64,000 nt of DNA from Rhizoclosmatium globosum. Taxonomy: Eukaryota; Chytridiomycota; Chytridiomycetes; Chytridiales; Chytriomycetaceae. This document shows positions 10,392-20,600 of the stretch, in pieces. The notes below the pieces were generated by a model. That model was given only the letters and a program-made list of their open reading frames with translations. It was not told where the DNA came from and did no database searches. The translations under genes were made by a program, and so were the position numbers. Each line of letters begins with the position of its first letter. Position 1 is the first letter of the stretch. The stretch spans positions 531,268 to 595,267 of the forward strand of contig MCGO01000022.1 in assembly GCA_002104985.1 (NCBI GenBank), written 5' to 3'.

Positions 10392-10849
10392 AGCTCGGCT
10401 CCTTCGGGAGGAGTCGACCCTGTAGTCACGGTTAGTTTGGCCTCGGCTTCTTTCAAGCGCGACTGAAAAGTATCACATTGCTTTTTGTGATGGTCGCGAC
10501 GACCAGTCAAATGCTTGCAACGGTGTTCCAATTCAACAACCTTATTCTTGGCGGCTGTGTACTTGGTAACCGTCTTATCAAGTTGCTCCATAATCAAATC
10601 GCGATCTTTCTTGACAGTTTCAAGCTCAGTCGCAGTCTCAATCGCTTGGTCTTGAACCGCAATCAAATTGTTTTGGACAGCGGTAAGCTTGGCACGCAAG
10701 TAGGTTTCAGAGTCGTTGCCAACGGTTCTCCCAGTGAAGTTTCTTGACAGCCGTTTCCAAAGAGTTTCTTGGTCAACGTCAATTACCATGGTCGCACTTG
10801 GCAAGGGAGAGAGTTCATCCACAATCTCGTCCTCGGCCGTAGATGCCAA
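10385..10849 (-). CDS. Coiled-coil ORF upstream of gag
   Basis: The open frame is about 154 codons with no ATG at its left boundary; a Met occurs in TMVIDVDQETLWKRL at about 10790. Most of it is a predicted coiled coil (heptads through AIETATELETVKKDRDLIME and the following 60 residues). No catalytic motif is visible. It may be the first part of Gag or an additional pre-gag protein, as known in some large plant Ty3/gypsy elements such as Ogre. It could be joined to the ORF at 10892-11002 by removal of a 63-nt in-frame intron-like segment (GTTTGT...CAAG). That joining is my inference. Confidence 0.45.
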   Translation of the reverse strand: MASTAEDEIVDELSPLPSATMVIDVDQETLWKRLSRNFTGRTVGNDSETYLRAKLTAVQNNLIAVQDQAIETATELETVKKDRDLIMEQLDKTVTKYTAAKNKVVELEHRCKHLTGRRDHHKKQCDTFQSRLKEAEAKLTVTTGSTPPEGAELW

Positions 10850-10891
10850 AGTGGACGCGCTTCCTTGAGTTTCAACAAGTTCTAATCACAG

Positions 10892-11002
10892 TTATTCAGC
10901 GTGTACCTTCGCAACAGTATACAAACTATTGGTCTTGAGATCACAACTGTCCTCAATGTCGTCAAAGTCGTAATCAATAAGCTCTTCTTCCGTTTGGCTC
11001 AT
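10892..11002 (-). CDS. Short acidic ORF at the start of the retrotransposon coding region, 36 aa
   Basis: ATG at 11002, stop at 10892-10894. It begins MSQTEEELIDYDFDDIEDSC, is strongly acidic, and lies in the same frame as the coiled-coil ORF downstream after two stops. A candidate intron whose length is a multiple of three would join them, so this may be the true N-terminus of Gag. No homology recognised. Confidence 0.35.
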   Translation of the reverse strand: MSQTEEELIDYDFDDIEDSCDLKTNSLYTVAKVHAE

Positions 11003-11207
11003 GTTTTTAGGGTGTTTTTTGTTTTGCACTGAACAAAAAGAAAGAAAGTCTTTTAAAGTTTCTAAATCAGGAACGTGATTCTGAGAACGTGCCCTTTAGG
11101 TTGATTGTGATTGGTTGGTTTGCAAAAAACATGTCAGTGTTCTTTTATTAGCTTCACATCTCACGTCAAACAACACGTGTATACTCGTCATTACGGTTCT
11201 GGACTTC

Positions 11208-11570
11208 TTAATCGTCCTCATTATCCGAAACTAGGTCTGGCATTGATGTATCATCAGAGATGTCAACAAGTTCTGGTAAATCGTCCAACGTTGCCAAATC
11301 TGGTGTTGATAGTTCACAGTACAATGCTAAAGCATTCTGTAGAAACTCGCTTGGCGAAGTAGGAAATCCATATCTTGTACTCTGTACTTGATACAGGATC
11401 AAATCGTCTTGAATCCGAGTTCCACGAAAGTATTGTAGTGTTCCCAACAGCTCCTGTTGTTCCGGTGTGAGGGACTCATCGACGACTCCGGTTTGTTTGT
11501 CACAATCCCTCGGACAAGCTACTGCTTTCTCGGCCTCTGTCAAGGATGACAAGGTCAACGTCTTCGTCAT
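11208..11570 (-). CDS. Unrecognised ORF at the 5' end of the retrotransposon, 120 aa
   Basis: The first ATG in frame is at 11570; the frame is open to 11639 without a better start. The protein has a central part with EQQELLGTLQYFRGTRIQDD and an acidic tail ending DNEDD. There is no signal peptide, membrane segment or zinc site. Orientation matches gag-pol, and it lies between the candidate primer-binding site and gag, so it is probably an accessory or pre-gag ORF of the element. Confidence 0.4.
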   Translation of the reverse strand: MTKTLTLSSLTEAEKAVACPRDCDKQTGVVDESLTPEQQELLGTLQYFRGTRIQDDLILYQVQSTRYGFPTSPSEFLQNALALYCELSTPDLATLDDLPELVDISDDTSMPDLVSDNEDD

Positions 11571-11912
11571 TCGCTGAGTTTCCAGAATGTATCCGCGAAT
11601 CCAAATTCGGAAATCGATTTTCACATCACTTATGGCCACGCAGTCATCTAAGTGATATCATGTTTTGTTATTTGTTCATGCCGTTGAACCCAAAAATCCA
11701 TTCCAACTAAATAAGTCCAACTTTAAACAAAGTACATCCTTTTACTTCGATTTTAAATTGTTTATTTATACATAGCTTCTCCAATAAACTAGTTCAGCTC
11801 TCACTAAGAGAGGCCTCATGTTTTAAACTACATGGAGTCTCATGTCTAATACATGGTACTACACACATTCCCGTGTGGTCAATCTCACTCACAACTCTAG
11901 GTTGTCGCTTTT

Positions 11913-11926
11913 ACGTTGGGCCCCCA
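11913..11926 (-). other. Candidate primer-binding site
   Basis: On the plus strand ACGTTGGGCCCCCA resembles the 3' end of some tRNAs (ACGTTGGGCGCCA in Lys-type tRNAs) with mismatches. It stands three bases before the TGTAACA at which the candidate LTR starts. The position is right for a minus-strand element. The match is imperfect, so this is tentative. Confidence 0.3.
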
Positions 11927-11929
11927 TTC

Positions 11930-12837
11930 TGTAACAAGTAAGGGTTGCTTCCCCTTTCCAGGTTTCAATCCTCGCTACCATCCTACAACACTCGCTCCTA
12001 GGTCTACGCTTACTTGCCAAAAAGCACGGTACGAATCAGTACCCTGGTCCCTCCTCCGTGGCTCCAATGATTCCAGGTACTGTCTGAAAGACCCAAGGTC
12101 TTCGCTCGCTAAGACACTAATCCCAGGCTGACGTAAATAAAGAACAATAAAAGAAATAACACATCGCTACGCTCTACCACTCCCTCCTAATGTTCCAGTA
12201 GTCCGTTACCGTTACATCATCCACTCCGCTCATCCGCTTGTTACTCCCGAGGCAAGATCCGTTACCCCCGAGAGACCCGACTTCGCTAACATTCCTGAAC
12301 GCCTCGGTGCGCCACCATAGCCCTTATGTCCATAGTGTGGAGTCTACGCTGATAGTTCCAGTCGCCGCTGGCTTTCCACCGCTTCCTCTGTGCAACAGAT
12401 CCATGGGTCAGCGTTCAAGCCTACAACCCATGGCAAGGCACGTGCTCCGTGGCCGGAGGAACCTGGGGTGCTCCACACACGCTAGCCCCAGCCCCCGCCA
12501 TGCACACGTACCCCACACATCCAGCCTACTCGTTCAGTCCAGAGGTAGCCCACTCCTCTCTTCGATTCGTCCCCTGCTACCTCCTTTGGTTCGCTAACCT
12601 GTAGTTCGCTAATCCGGCATCGGACTCCCTAACTCGGCCTTTCCCTTCGGTCGAGGTGACTTGTGTCTCGCTGATCCAGAGTACTCGCTCCGGCGCGTCT
12701 ACCGTGAAACCGGCCTATGGTGGCGTCTCCCTAAGAGCGGCCACGCCCGTCTGTTACACGTCGACGCCGTCGCTCGCTCGAGGTCCGTCTCGCTCTGGGC
12801 GACCTTGATCGACTCGCTCGCCTTTCAATTCGCAACA
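11930..12837 (-). repeat. Candidate 5' LTR
   Basis: The segment starts TGTAACAAG and ends CGCAACA, giving TG...CA borders of 908 bp. It is GC-rich compared with its surroundings, contains no convincing ORF, lies between the leader of the retrotransposon and the casein kinase gene, and follows a primer-binding-like site. The second LTR is outside the window, so the borders are a best guess. Confidence 0.4.
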
Positions 12838-13081
12838 ACTTTTTATTCCAATAATAGACACTGTTCTAATCTAAAGTCCCCAACTAAAATTCCAAAAATA
12901 GATAAAGAAAACGTGTCGAGTCCAAGTCCGAACCAAACCCCAGAACGTGCGCCTGCACACGTTACACGCCAACCGCGCCTCGTCGCAGCCAACGGCCGCC
13001 CAGTCCGCCGCAACTCTCCTCGCAAAACAACAACAACAACAGCAACAGCAACAGTTCTCGCCGCAGCAGCAGTACAACGCC

Positions 13082-15128
13082 ATGGTCGCTTCTGGCATCG
13101 TCCCTCTCTCCGCCGTGCCCCAGGCCTACTCCTCGCAGTCCGCACAACAGCAACAGCAACAAACAGCTCAGAACCAGCCTCAGATCATCGGCTCGCAACA
13201 GGCCACCTCCTCGTCCTCCTCCTCAAAGAAATCATCCCTCAGTCACAATGTCGTTGGAATGCATTACAAGGTTGGAAAGAAGATTGGTGAAGGATCTTTT
13301 GGAATGGTATATGAAGGTACGTCCTCAATCTTCACTTGTCGGCAATGATTGGAAGTTCTAACGTTTTTGGGTTTTGTAGGAGTGAATGTGATCAATAACC
13401 AACCTGTTGCCATCAAGTTTGAGCCAAGGAAAACGGATGTTCCTCAGTTGCGTGATGAGTACCGTACGTTCAAGATTCTTGCTGGATCAGGTACAATGGT
13501 CTTTGTTTTCAATGGCGCCCAATTTTTGTCGCAGCCACCACACCTTAATTGGATTCAGCTGACCTTTTTTGCACTTTTAACATTATAGTGGGTGTACCAA
13601 ACGTTTACTACTATGGTGCTGAAGGACTATACAATGTTCTTTGCTCGGATATGTTGGGACCTACCCTTGAAGATATGTTTGATCTTTGTAAACGGAAATT
13701 CTCCATCAAGACTGTTTGTATGACTGCAAAGCAAATGGTTTGTTTGTGATTTTTGCATTTGAGCTTGTGTGGTTTTTTAACAACAACGGCAAAACCAGAT
13801 TACAAGAGTTCAGACTGTTCATGAAAAGAACTTGATTTATCGAGACATTAAACCTGAAAACTTTTTGATTGGGCGTCTGCCTCGTCGTAGTGAGCTTGCT
13901 GCCAAAGCTGGAAACAACCCTGGTGAGTTGATGCACCCCCCATCCAACCCGCCTCGTGTTTCAGTTTCTCATGCAATCAATATTTCAGATCCATACGGTG
14001 TTGTATCAAGTCACACTCCTCAAAACCCACACCCTGCTGCTCAGATCTTCATTATCGATTTCGGAATGGCCAAACTGTACAGAGACCCAAAGACAAAGCA
14101 ACACATTCCATACCGTGAAAAGAAGAGTTTGAGTGGAACTGCCCGTTACATGTCCATCAACACCCACTTGGGAAGAGGTATAATTTGTTGTATGAAGAGT
14201 TGAGGAGGTTGTAACGATTTTAACAGAGCAATCCCGTCGTGATGACTTGGAATCTCTCGGTCACGTTTTCATGTACTTTTTGCGAGGATCTCTGCCATGG
14301 CAGGGACTCAAGGCTGCCACCAACAAGGAAAAGTACGAAAAGATTGGACAGAAGAAGCAGAGCACTTCCGTGAAGGACTTGTGTGATGGATTCCCAGAGG
14401 AGTTTGGACTCTATATGAAGTACTGTAGAGAGCTCAAGTTTGAAGAGACTCCTGATTACGATTACTTGAGGGGATTGATGAACAAGGGTAAGTGATTTTC
14501 CTTCTTGGGTGTTGCTAATGTGTGTACTAAACTCTGTACCATCTCCGCAGTTTTGGCAAGAATCGGTGAATTGGACGACGGAGTCTTTGACTGGATGTTC
14601 GCCATTGACGCCCAACGTCGTGAAAAGGAGCGTCTCAGAGAAATCGAGCGCGAGAAGCGAGAACGCGAGCGAGCACTCCGTCACCAACAAATGGCATCCG
14701 CAACCGCCGCCTCCACGCCAGCAACTTCTTCAGCACTTGCTCCACTGTCCCCGTCACCCTCTCCTGCCCCGAACCCAGCCCACCAAAGTTACATTAGTAC
14801 ATCAAACAACAACTACTACCTCCAACAGCCACAAGGGTCTGGTGCTGGTGCGTCTCGAGTCGTTTTGAATGGAACACCTGTTGACAACCGCGCAGATTCA
14901 CCGTACACTGCTCAACAGTACCAGCAGATGCAGCAACAGCAACAGGAATATTACCAACAACAGACTCAGCCTCAACAAGCACCTCTCGCACAAGCTAGAG
15001 AGGCGGGATACATGCAGTCTCAGTCGTCGTCTCCAGCTGGCGGAAACGTTGCGGGAGCTGCGGCATCTGCTGAATCTTCTAAGCCTGGAAAGAAGAAGTG
15101 GTGGAAAAAGATGTTTGGGGCCAAGTAG
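13082..15128 (+). CDS. Casein kinase 1 (yeast YCK/HRR25-type Ser/Thr kinase)
   Basis: Seven exons: 13082-13316, 13380-13490, 13589-13737, 13799-13922, 13989-14177, 14227-14487, 14551-15128; all junctions are GT-AG and keep the frame. The kinase domain has [11 protein letters not shown] (P-loop), PVAIKFEPR (Lys), [14 protein letters not shown] (catalytic loop), [12 protein letters not shown] and the CK1-specific [22 protein letters not shown]1 phosphorylates primed or acidic Ser/Thr sites in trafficking, clock and stress pathways. 13082 is the first ATG in frame; the frame is open upstream to 12902 and encodes a poly-Gln tract, so an upstream exon may exist. The C-terminus is Gln- and Pro-rich and ends [11 protein letters not shown]; there is no terminal Cys pair for palmitoylation. 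An insert between catalytic loop and DFG is longer than in most CK1s. A retrotransposon LTR ends 245 bp upstream. Confidence 0.93.
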
Positions 15129-15399
15129 TTTTAGAGTTGTTGGTTGGAGTTGTTTACTTGTTTTTTCCCTTTGTTCTTTTTGCATATTTTTTGATGTGTT
15201 TAGAGAGCATTCGATCCATGTTAGTTAAAGTTACTTTCTTTTTTCGTTGTTTGTCGTTTCTCATTAGTAAACGTGAAACCATCTGAAACAATTGCGTGGG
15301 ACAAGGCGCGCCCTTTGTTTTTCTTTTTCGAGTGAGCCCATTCGATTTTTCCAGCTTTTTCTTCCTTCAGGACCAACCAACCAAAACATTGAACGAAAG

Positions 15400-17416
15400 A
15401 TGGCGCCAAAGGAACCAAAAGAGGCAAAGGAGCCAAAGGAGAAGAAAGTGAGCAGATCCGCAGCCCGTCTTGCCGCCAAGAAGGCCGGCGCTACTGGGCC
15501 CGCCTCGACCGAGGTTGAGTCTGTCGCTGAGGAGCTCCGCAAGTTGGTTGTCGATGCCAACAGATCTGCCACCGGTGTCCTGACCTCGGAGAAGTCTTCC
15601 CGTGATGTATGCGTGCTTGCTTGCTTGTTTAGTATCCTGGCAGACTGCTAATGTGTGTGCTTCTACTCACAGATCAAGGTTGAGGGCTACTCGTTGATGT
15701 ACTACTCCCAGATCCTTATCCAGGAGTCCACCCTCGAATTCAACTACGGTCGTCGTTACGGTTTGCTTGGTCCAAACGGATGTGGTGAGTACTGTCCCCT
15801 TGCCAGTAATGCTGTCAACTGGTTTTTGACGTTTCCATCTCGGATAACAGGAAAGTCAACCTTCCTCAAGTCGCTTGCCTCCCGTGAAATCCCAATTCCT
15901 GAGCACATTGACATCTACTTGTTGAACCAGGAATTCCCTCCAACTGAGATGACTGCTCTGGAAGCCGTCATTGAATTTGCTGAGAAGGAAATCAAGGTGA
16001 GGATCTAACTCCACGTGCTTTGCCACGATTGTATCTACAATCTTCCACATACTCATACTTCATGTTCAGAACCTCGAAGCTAGAATGGAGGAGATCATGT
16101 CTGAGGACCCAGAGTCTTCTATCCTTCAAGACATTTATGAGCGTATTGACTCTCTCGATGCCGCAACCTTCGAAGTCCGTGCCGCTTCCATCTTGCACGG
16201 TCTCGGATTCAGTGCTGCCCGTATGAAGTTCAAGACAAAGGATCTTTCCGGAGGTTGGAGAATGCGTGTCGCTCTTGCCCGTGCCCTTTTCGTGAAGCCA
16301 ACCCTCTTGTTGCTCGATCAGCCAACCAACCACTTGGACTTGGGTGCCTGTGTCTGGCTCGAAGAGTACTTGTCCCAGTACGACCGTTGCTTGGTCTGCA
16401 TTTCCCACTCCCAGGACTTCTTGAACAACGTTTGTACCAACATTGTCGAGTTCAACCACAAGAAGCAGCTCGTCTACTACGCTGGTAACTATGACACCTA
16501 CGTCAAGACCAAGGCTGAGTTGGAGGTTAACCAGATGAAGGCTTACGAGAAGCAGCAAGCTGAAATTAAGGATATCAAGCAGTTTATTGCTTCTTGTGGT
16601 ACCTACGCCAACTTGGTGCGACAGGCCAAGTCTAGACAGAAGATTCTCGACAAGATGATTGAGGCTGGTTTGATTGAGAAGGTTGTCAAGGACACCAACT
16701 TGGACTTCCACTTCAACTCTGCTGGAAAGCTCCCACCTCCAGTCTTGTCTTTCACTGAAGTCGACTTCTCATACTCTGGAAACATGAACGAGAACCCAAT
16801 TTACAAGAAGCTCAACTTCTCTGTCGACACTGACTCTCGTATCGCTCTTCTCGGACCAAACGGTGCTGGAAAGTCTACCCTCTTGAAGCTCATGCTCGGA
16901 AAGCTCTCTGAGACCAGCGGAACTATCCAGAGACACTCCCACCTCAAGTTCGGTCAGTACTCCCAACACGCTGCTGACCAATTGGACTTGGAAGTCTCTG
17001 CTGTCGACCACCTCCGAAAGCAGTTCCCAGACATGCCACAAGATATCTCCCACTGGCGTTCCAAGTTGGGTCGTTTCGGTTTGACCTCCAACATGCAACT
17101 CTGTCCAATTGCCCAGCTCTCTGACGGTCAACGTGCCCGTATCGTTTTCTGTCAGCTCGCCTTGTCTGCCCCTAACTTGATTCTCTTTGACGAACCTACC
17201 AACGCTTTGGATATCGAGACCATCGACTCTTTGGCCAACGCTATCAACAAGTACGAAGGAGGAGTCGTTCTCGTGTCCCACGATTTCAGATTGATTTCTC
17301 AGGTTGCTCAACAGATTTTCGTGTGTGACAAGGGAGAGTGTACCTTGTGGCCAGGATCCATTGAGTCTTACAAGGCTGCCTTGAAGAAGGAAATTATGAA
17401 GTCTTTCAAGGCTTAA
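15400..17416 (+). CDS. ARB1: ABC-F ATPase, ARB1/ABCF2 type
   Basis: Exons 15400-15606, 15673-15784, 15851-15996, 16070-17416. A soluble protein with two ATP-binding cassettes and no membrane segments. The N-terminus is Lys/Glu-rich (MAPKEPKEAKEPKEKK). Cassette 1: GPNGCGKSTF split by intron 2, signature LSGGWRMRVALARALF, Walker B LLLLDQPTNHLDL. Cassette 2: GPNGAGKSTLLKL, LSDGQRARIVF, LFDEPTNALDIETID, and VLVSHDFRLISQV. The linker with KQFIASCGTYANLVRQAKSR and the ACVWLEEYL motif match ARB1/ABCF2, involved in ribosome biogenesis. The odd feature is Gln at the Walker B catalytic Glu of cassette 1 (DQPTN for DEPTN, codon near 16318). The 3' end has AATAAA about 150 bp after the stop. Confidence 0.95.
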
Positions 17417-17669
17417 GCAAACTGTGTTAGAGAGTAGGTTCTTTCAGCTCTGCTGTTTTTGGTGTCTGTTATTTGTTTGTTTTTCCTTACCTGTTCTTGT
17501 GTTGCATGTCTTTTTAGGTTTTGTTCTTGACTTGTGACTTATTCGGAGGTTTTTGCTCCATTAAATAAAACCTCCATTTGTGATGAAATTAGTTTTCTCT
17601 GTAATCTGTTGGATGGAGTACAATGAGTCTGCTTCCTGAGAATTGTCATTGAACACAACAAAAGACAGA

Positions 17670-20600
17670 ATGGAAGTTGCTCACCTCCCTGTCAATAGTG
17701 CCATATATATGAACTCAAAAGATCTGCCATCTATCGATATGGATTCCACAGAACCTATCAAACTTGAAGCTAAAATACCCCAACCACTACCAGCGGATCT
17801 TTCCTGGCTTCCAGACTATATTGGACGCGATGAAATGAATCTAGAAGATCTCGATGATGGATTTGTGCTGATTCAGGTGATTCCAGCATACATTGGCCTT
17901 TCACCTCTGAGCTCAAATTAATTATAGGTTCTCTCGATCATCGCCCCAAACGCAGTTGACCTGGCCTGGTACACAACAGACGCGGCATTAAAGCATCCAA
18001 ATCTGACTCAACATAATCGGTCGCTTTTACTTGAAGGAATATCAAAATCCACTGACATTGTCTTGTCGGTTGAAGAACGCGATGGGATACTAGCCGGGGA
18101 TATGAAACATATTTCAAGCGTAGCGTTAAAAATGAAGAATTGGAGCCGTCTAGATATCGATTCATCGATCGCAAAGTCAGTTGAAGTGCCGGAAACAAAA
18201 AAAGTGGAACAGACTATTGTTACAGCGTCGACTACGACACCATGGTGCTGGGACTACGAATATGAGCCTTCAGAAGTAGCTTTTAAATCGTCTGTGCGCT
18301 GGCTGCTCATGTTTGTCAAGCGTGGATGTCATACTTTAAAAACGTCCGAAAAAGGTGTCAAGCAGCTTGAAGATATGATAGATATCATTCAAGCATCTGA
18401 TCCATTGATTCCTGCTGGCCCAGTTATTTCGTCGTTGGCTCATGGGGCTATTTATCACGCAGCTTGTATTTTGGTATTCGACACTGAGATTGATACGACG
18501 ATTGAGGAATTCTTGCCCACACGAGAAGATAAAGTCTCGAAGTATCCCGCATTATTCTTGGAAACACTACAGAAGAGAGGATTTCTTGATTTCAGGGCCG
18601 GTTTGAAGGACGCAGTGAAGGATATGGTGTCTGATCGAACACCATTTTATGAGTCGATCCATTCAAAAATCATTGAGAACCTCATCAACGCGAGTCTAAG
18701 AAGTTTTACGACAGAAATGGTTGCTGCTCATTTGAAGTAAGTGTTGATTTTTCTTTCGAATTTTATATTTAACGATTCGAACAGGGAACGATTCCCTAAA
18801 CACAATCCCGCATTCGCTCCTTACGATCTGGAAGATGCGTTGCTAATGTGGACCAATACCTGTGCTCTTCAACTAGCAGACGAGTATGCTATCCAACAAA
18901 AGCAAACAGTAGACGCTGAGAAGCATCCATCCACTCCTCCAATCATGCCGCTCTTCATTGAATCATGGACTGAGCTCGATAACTTCTGCAAAGACTTTCG
19001 CGATGGACGCGCGTTCAACATAATAGCTTCATACTATGGAATCGGTGGCGGAATTATTGACCCATATAAAGTCTATCCAAGACGTCGGGGAGATGGATCA
19101 GGTCGTCAATCGTCTGTTGGTGGCTCTATAGCTGTGAACCTGACTCTCGCCTATCGGACTTCTAATTTGGAGTTGTTTGAAAGAGCTTGCTCGAAGAGCG
19201 GGATTGTTGTTCCACCTTGGAGACCAGAGGAGCTTGCACGCGCCGAAGGGAATATATCGCGGATTGGATCCGCTGCAGGTGATGGTGGGAGAAACGTGAC
19301 TTCGAATTCCGTTTCTACCACTGCGTTCCGTTACTTGTTGCAGGTGTTCTTGTATGAACTCTTTCAAGCCTGTGTCAAGTTGAGTAATTTTTGAGGTGAA
19401 AGAAATAACTAAGAGTCTATAAAGAATTCCTGTGAAACAGCAAACCAGGCGACCATTTAAAGTATCTCGAAAGCACCTGAAAGAGGTTGCTTTATCATCC
19501 TCGGGCTCATCGCGGCCAGGTAGGATATCCGTGAAAAAGGAAATTGTGGTTAACGAATTCGAAAAGACACGGGATTGCTTGCTGTAGCAGCCGAAGATGC
19601 ATCAAAAGTTGCGATAATAGTCTCAAAAACAGAAGCCGTTATAATTCAAAATGAACACGCTGATATGGAGTTAACCTCTTCAGACCAATCCAAACACCTG
19701 GAAGCAACGAATGATAGTCCGTTACTTGCAGACAAAAATGCTCAAGAGATTAGACCTCATGATATAATATCGGAGGAGCAAAAGTCGGAATCTGTTCAAC
19801 TTCCAAACGAAATTCAAACTGATGAAGTAGAATTGGAAATTGAAGAGTCAGAGTCCCATCTGATTCCAATTGAATACTCAATTCATTCTTTGGATAAAGT
19901 TATGCATGACCAAGTTGAAGACGTGGCGAGTGGAGACATGGAGACATCCAAAGAGTTGCTTGTGCCTCACTCAGATTTTGTCAAGCTCGAAAGCAACTCT
20001 CCTTCTGAAAATCACACGCATATTGATAATTCTTCGATATTAGATGAAATTGCGACCGTGAACTGTTCAGGAGAGCAAGAAATAGCTTCAACGCAGTTGC
20101 CCCTCGAAGAAAGCTTCCCCTCACCTGAGGTCGATCTAATTTCTTCGGAAAGTGTAGATGCTTTCTTGGTGAATCCTATGAAAAATCCCCTGGTGCCTCC
20201 AGAGTCAAAGAAACAGAAGAACCCAGGAAAGCTTGATGAAGACAAAATTGATCTACACAAGTCAAAAACTACCGAACTTTCATCTTCAAATTTAAGCACT
20301 AAGTTAAAAAAATCGACGAAGCCCCCGAAACTAAGTTCGGAAAAGCTACCGAAAGCATTTAAGCCTCCCTTAAAGTCTAACTTCAAGGTTGAGCCACCTG
20401 AAGAAGAATCTCATCACGAGAAAAAGACAGCCCATGCAACCATTTTATCGCAAGAATCTAAAAAGTCAACACCTGCCTCCTCATCTATTAATGAAGATCT
20501 TGCCCCAAAGTTTTCAATTGAGCCTGATTCTGATGCAGAATCAATAGAACGTAAAGAAACCACCTCATTCGCGCACCAATTGCACAGGGAATTTCTATTA

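Larger units (their letters stand above)
1..12837 (-). mobile_element. Ty3/gypsy-type LTR retrotransposon with an EEP nuclease domain (left end outside window)
   Basis: The element is read right to left. The order is a candidate 5' LTR (11930-12837), leader and small ORFs (10215-11570), Gag with a CCHC knuckle, aspartic protease, reverse transcriptase, RNase H, an exonuclease III/AP-endonuclease-like domain, and integrase with a chromo-like tail still open at base 1. RT-RH before IN is the Ty3/gypsy order. The 3' LTR is not in the window, so LTR identity and target duplication cannot be tested. At more than 12.8 kb it is much longer than typical Ty3/gypsy elements of about 5-7 kb. The 4.83-10.26 kb and 1-2.9 kb parts are uninterrupted; 2.8-4.8 kb contains about nine apparent one-base losses. 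A young copy with local sequence errors is as likely as a decayed one. Confidence 0.9.

Noticed and set aside
12843..13198. Minus-strand ORFs with poly-Cys or poly-Leu opposite casein kinase
   Set aside because: Antisense reading of CAG/CAA repeats that encode poly-Gln.
12661..13290. Plus-strand ORF of 209 codons covering the start of casein kinase
   Set aside because: Low-complexity frame overlapping the real kinase exon; starts within the candidate LTR and matches nothing.
15992..17311. Long minus-strand ORFs opposite the ABC-F gene
   Set aside because: Codon-bias shadows of a highly expressed gene; no recognisable domains.
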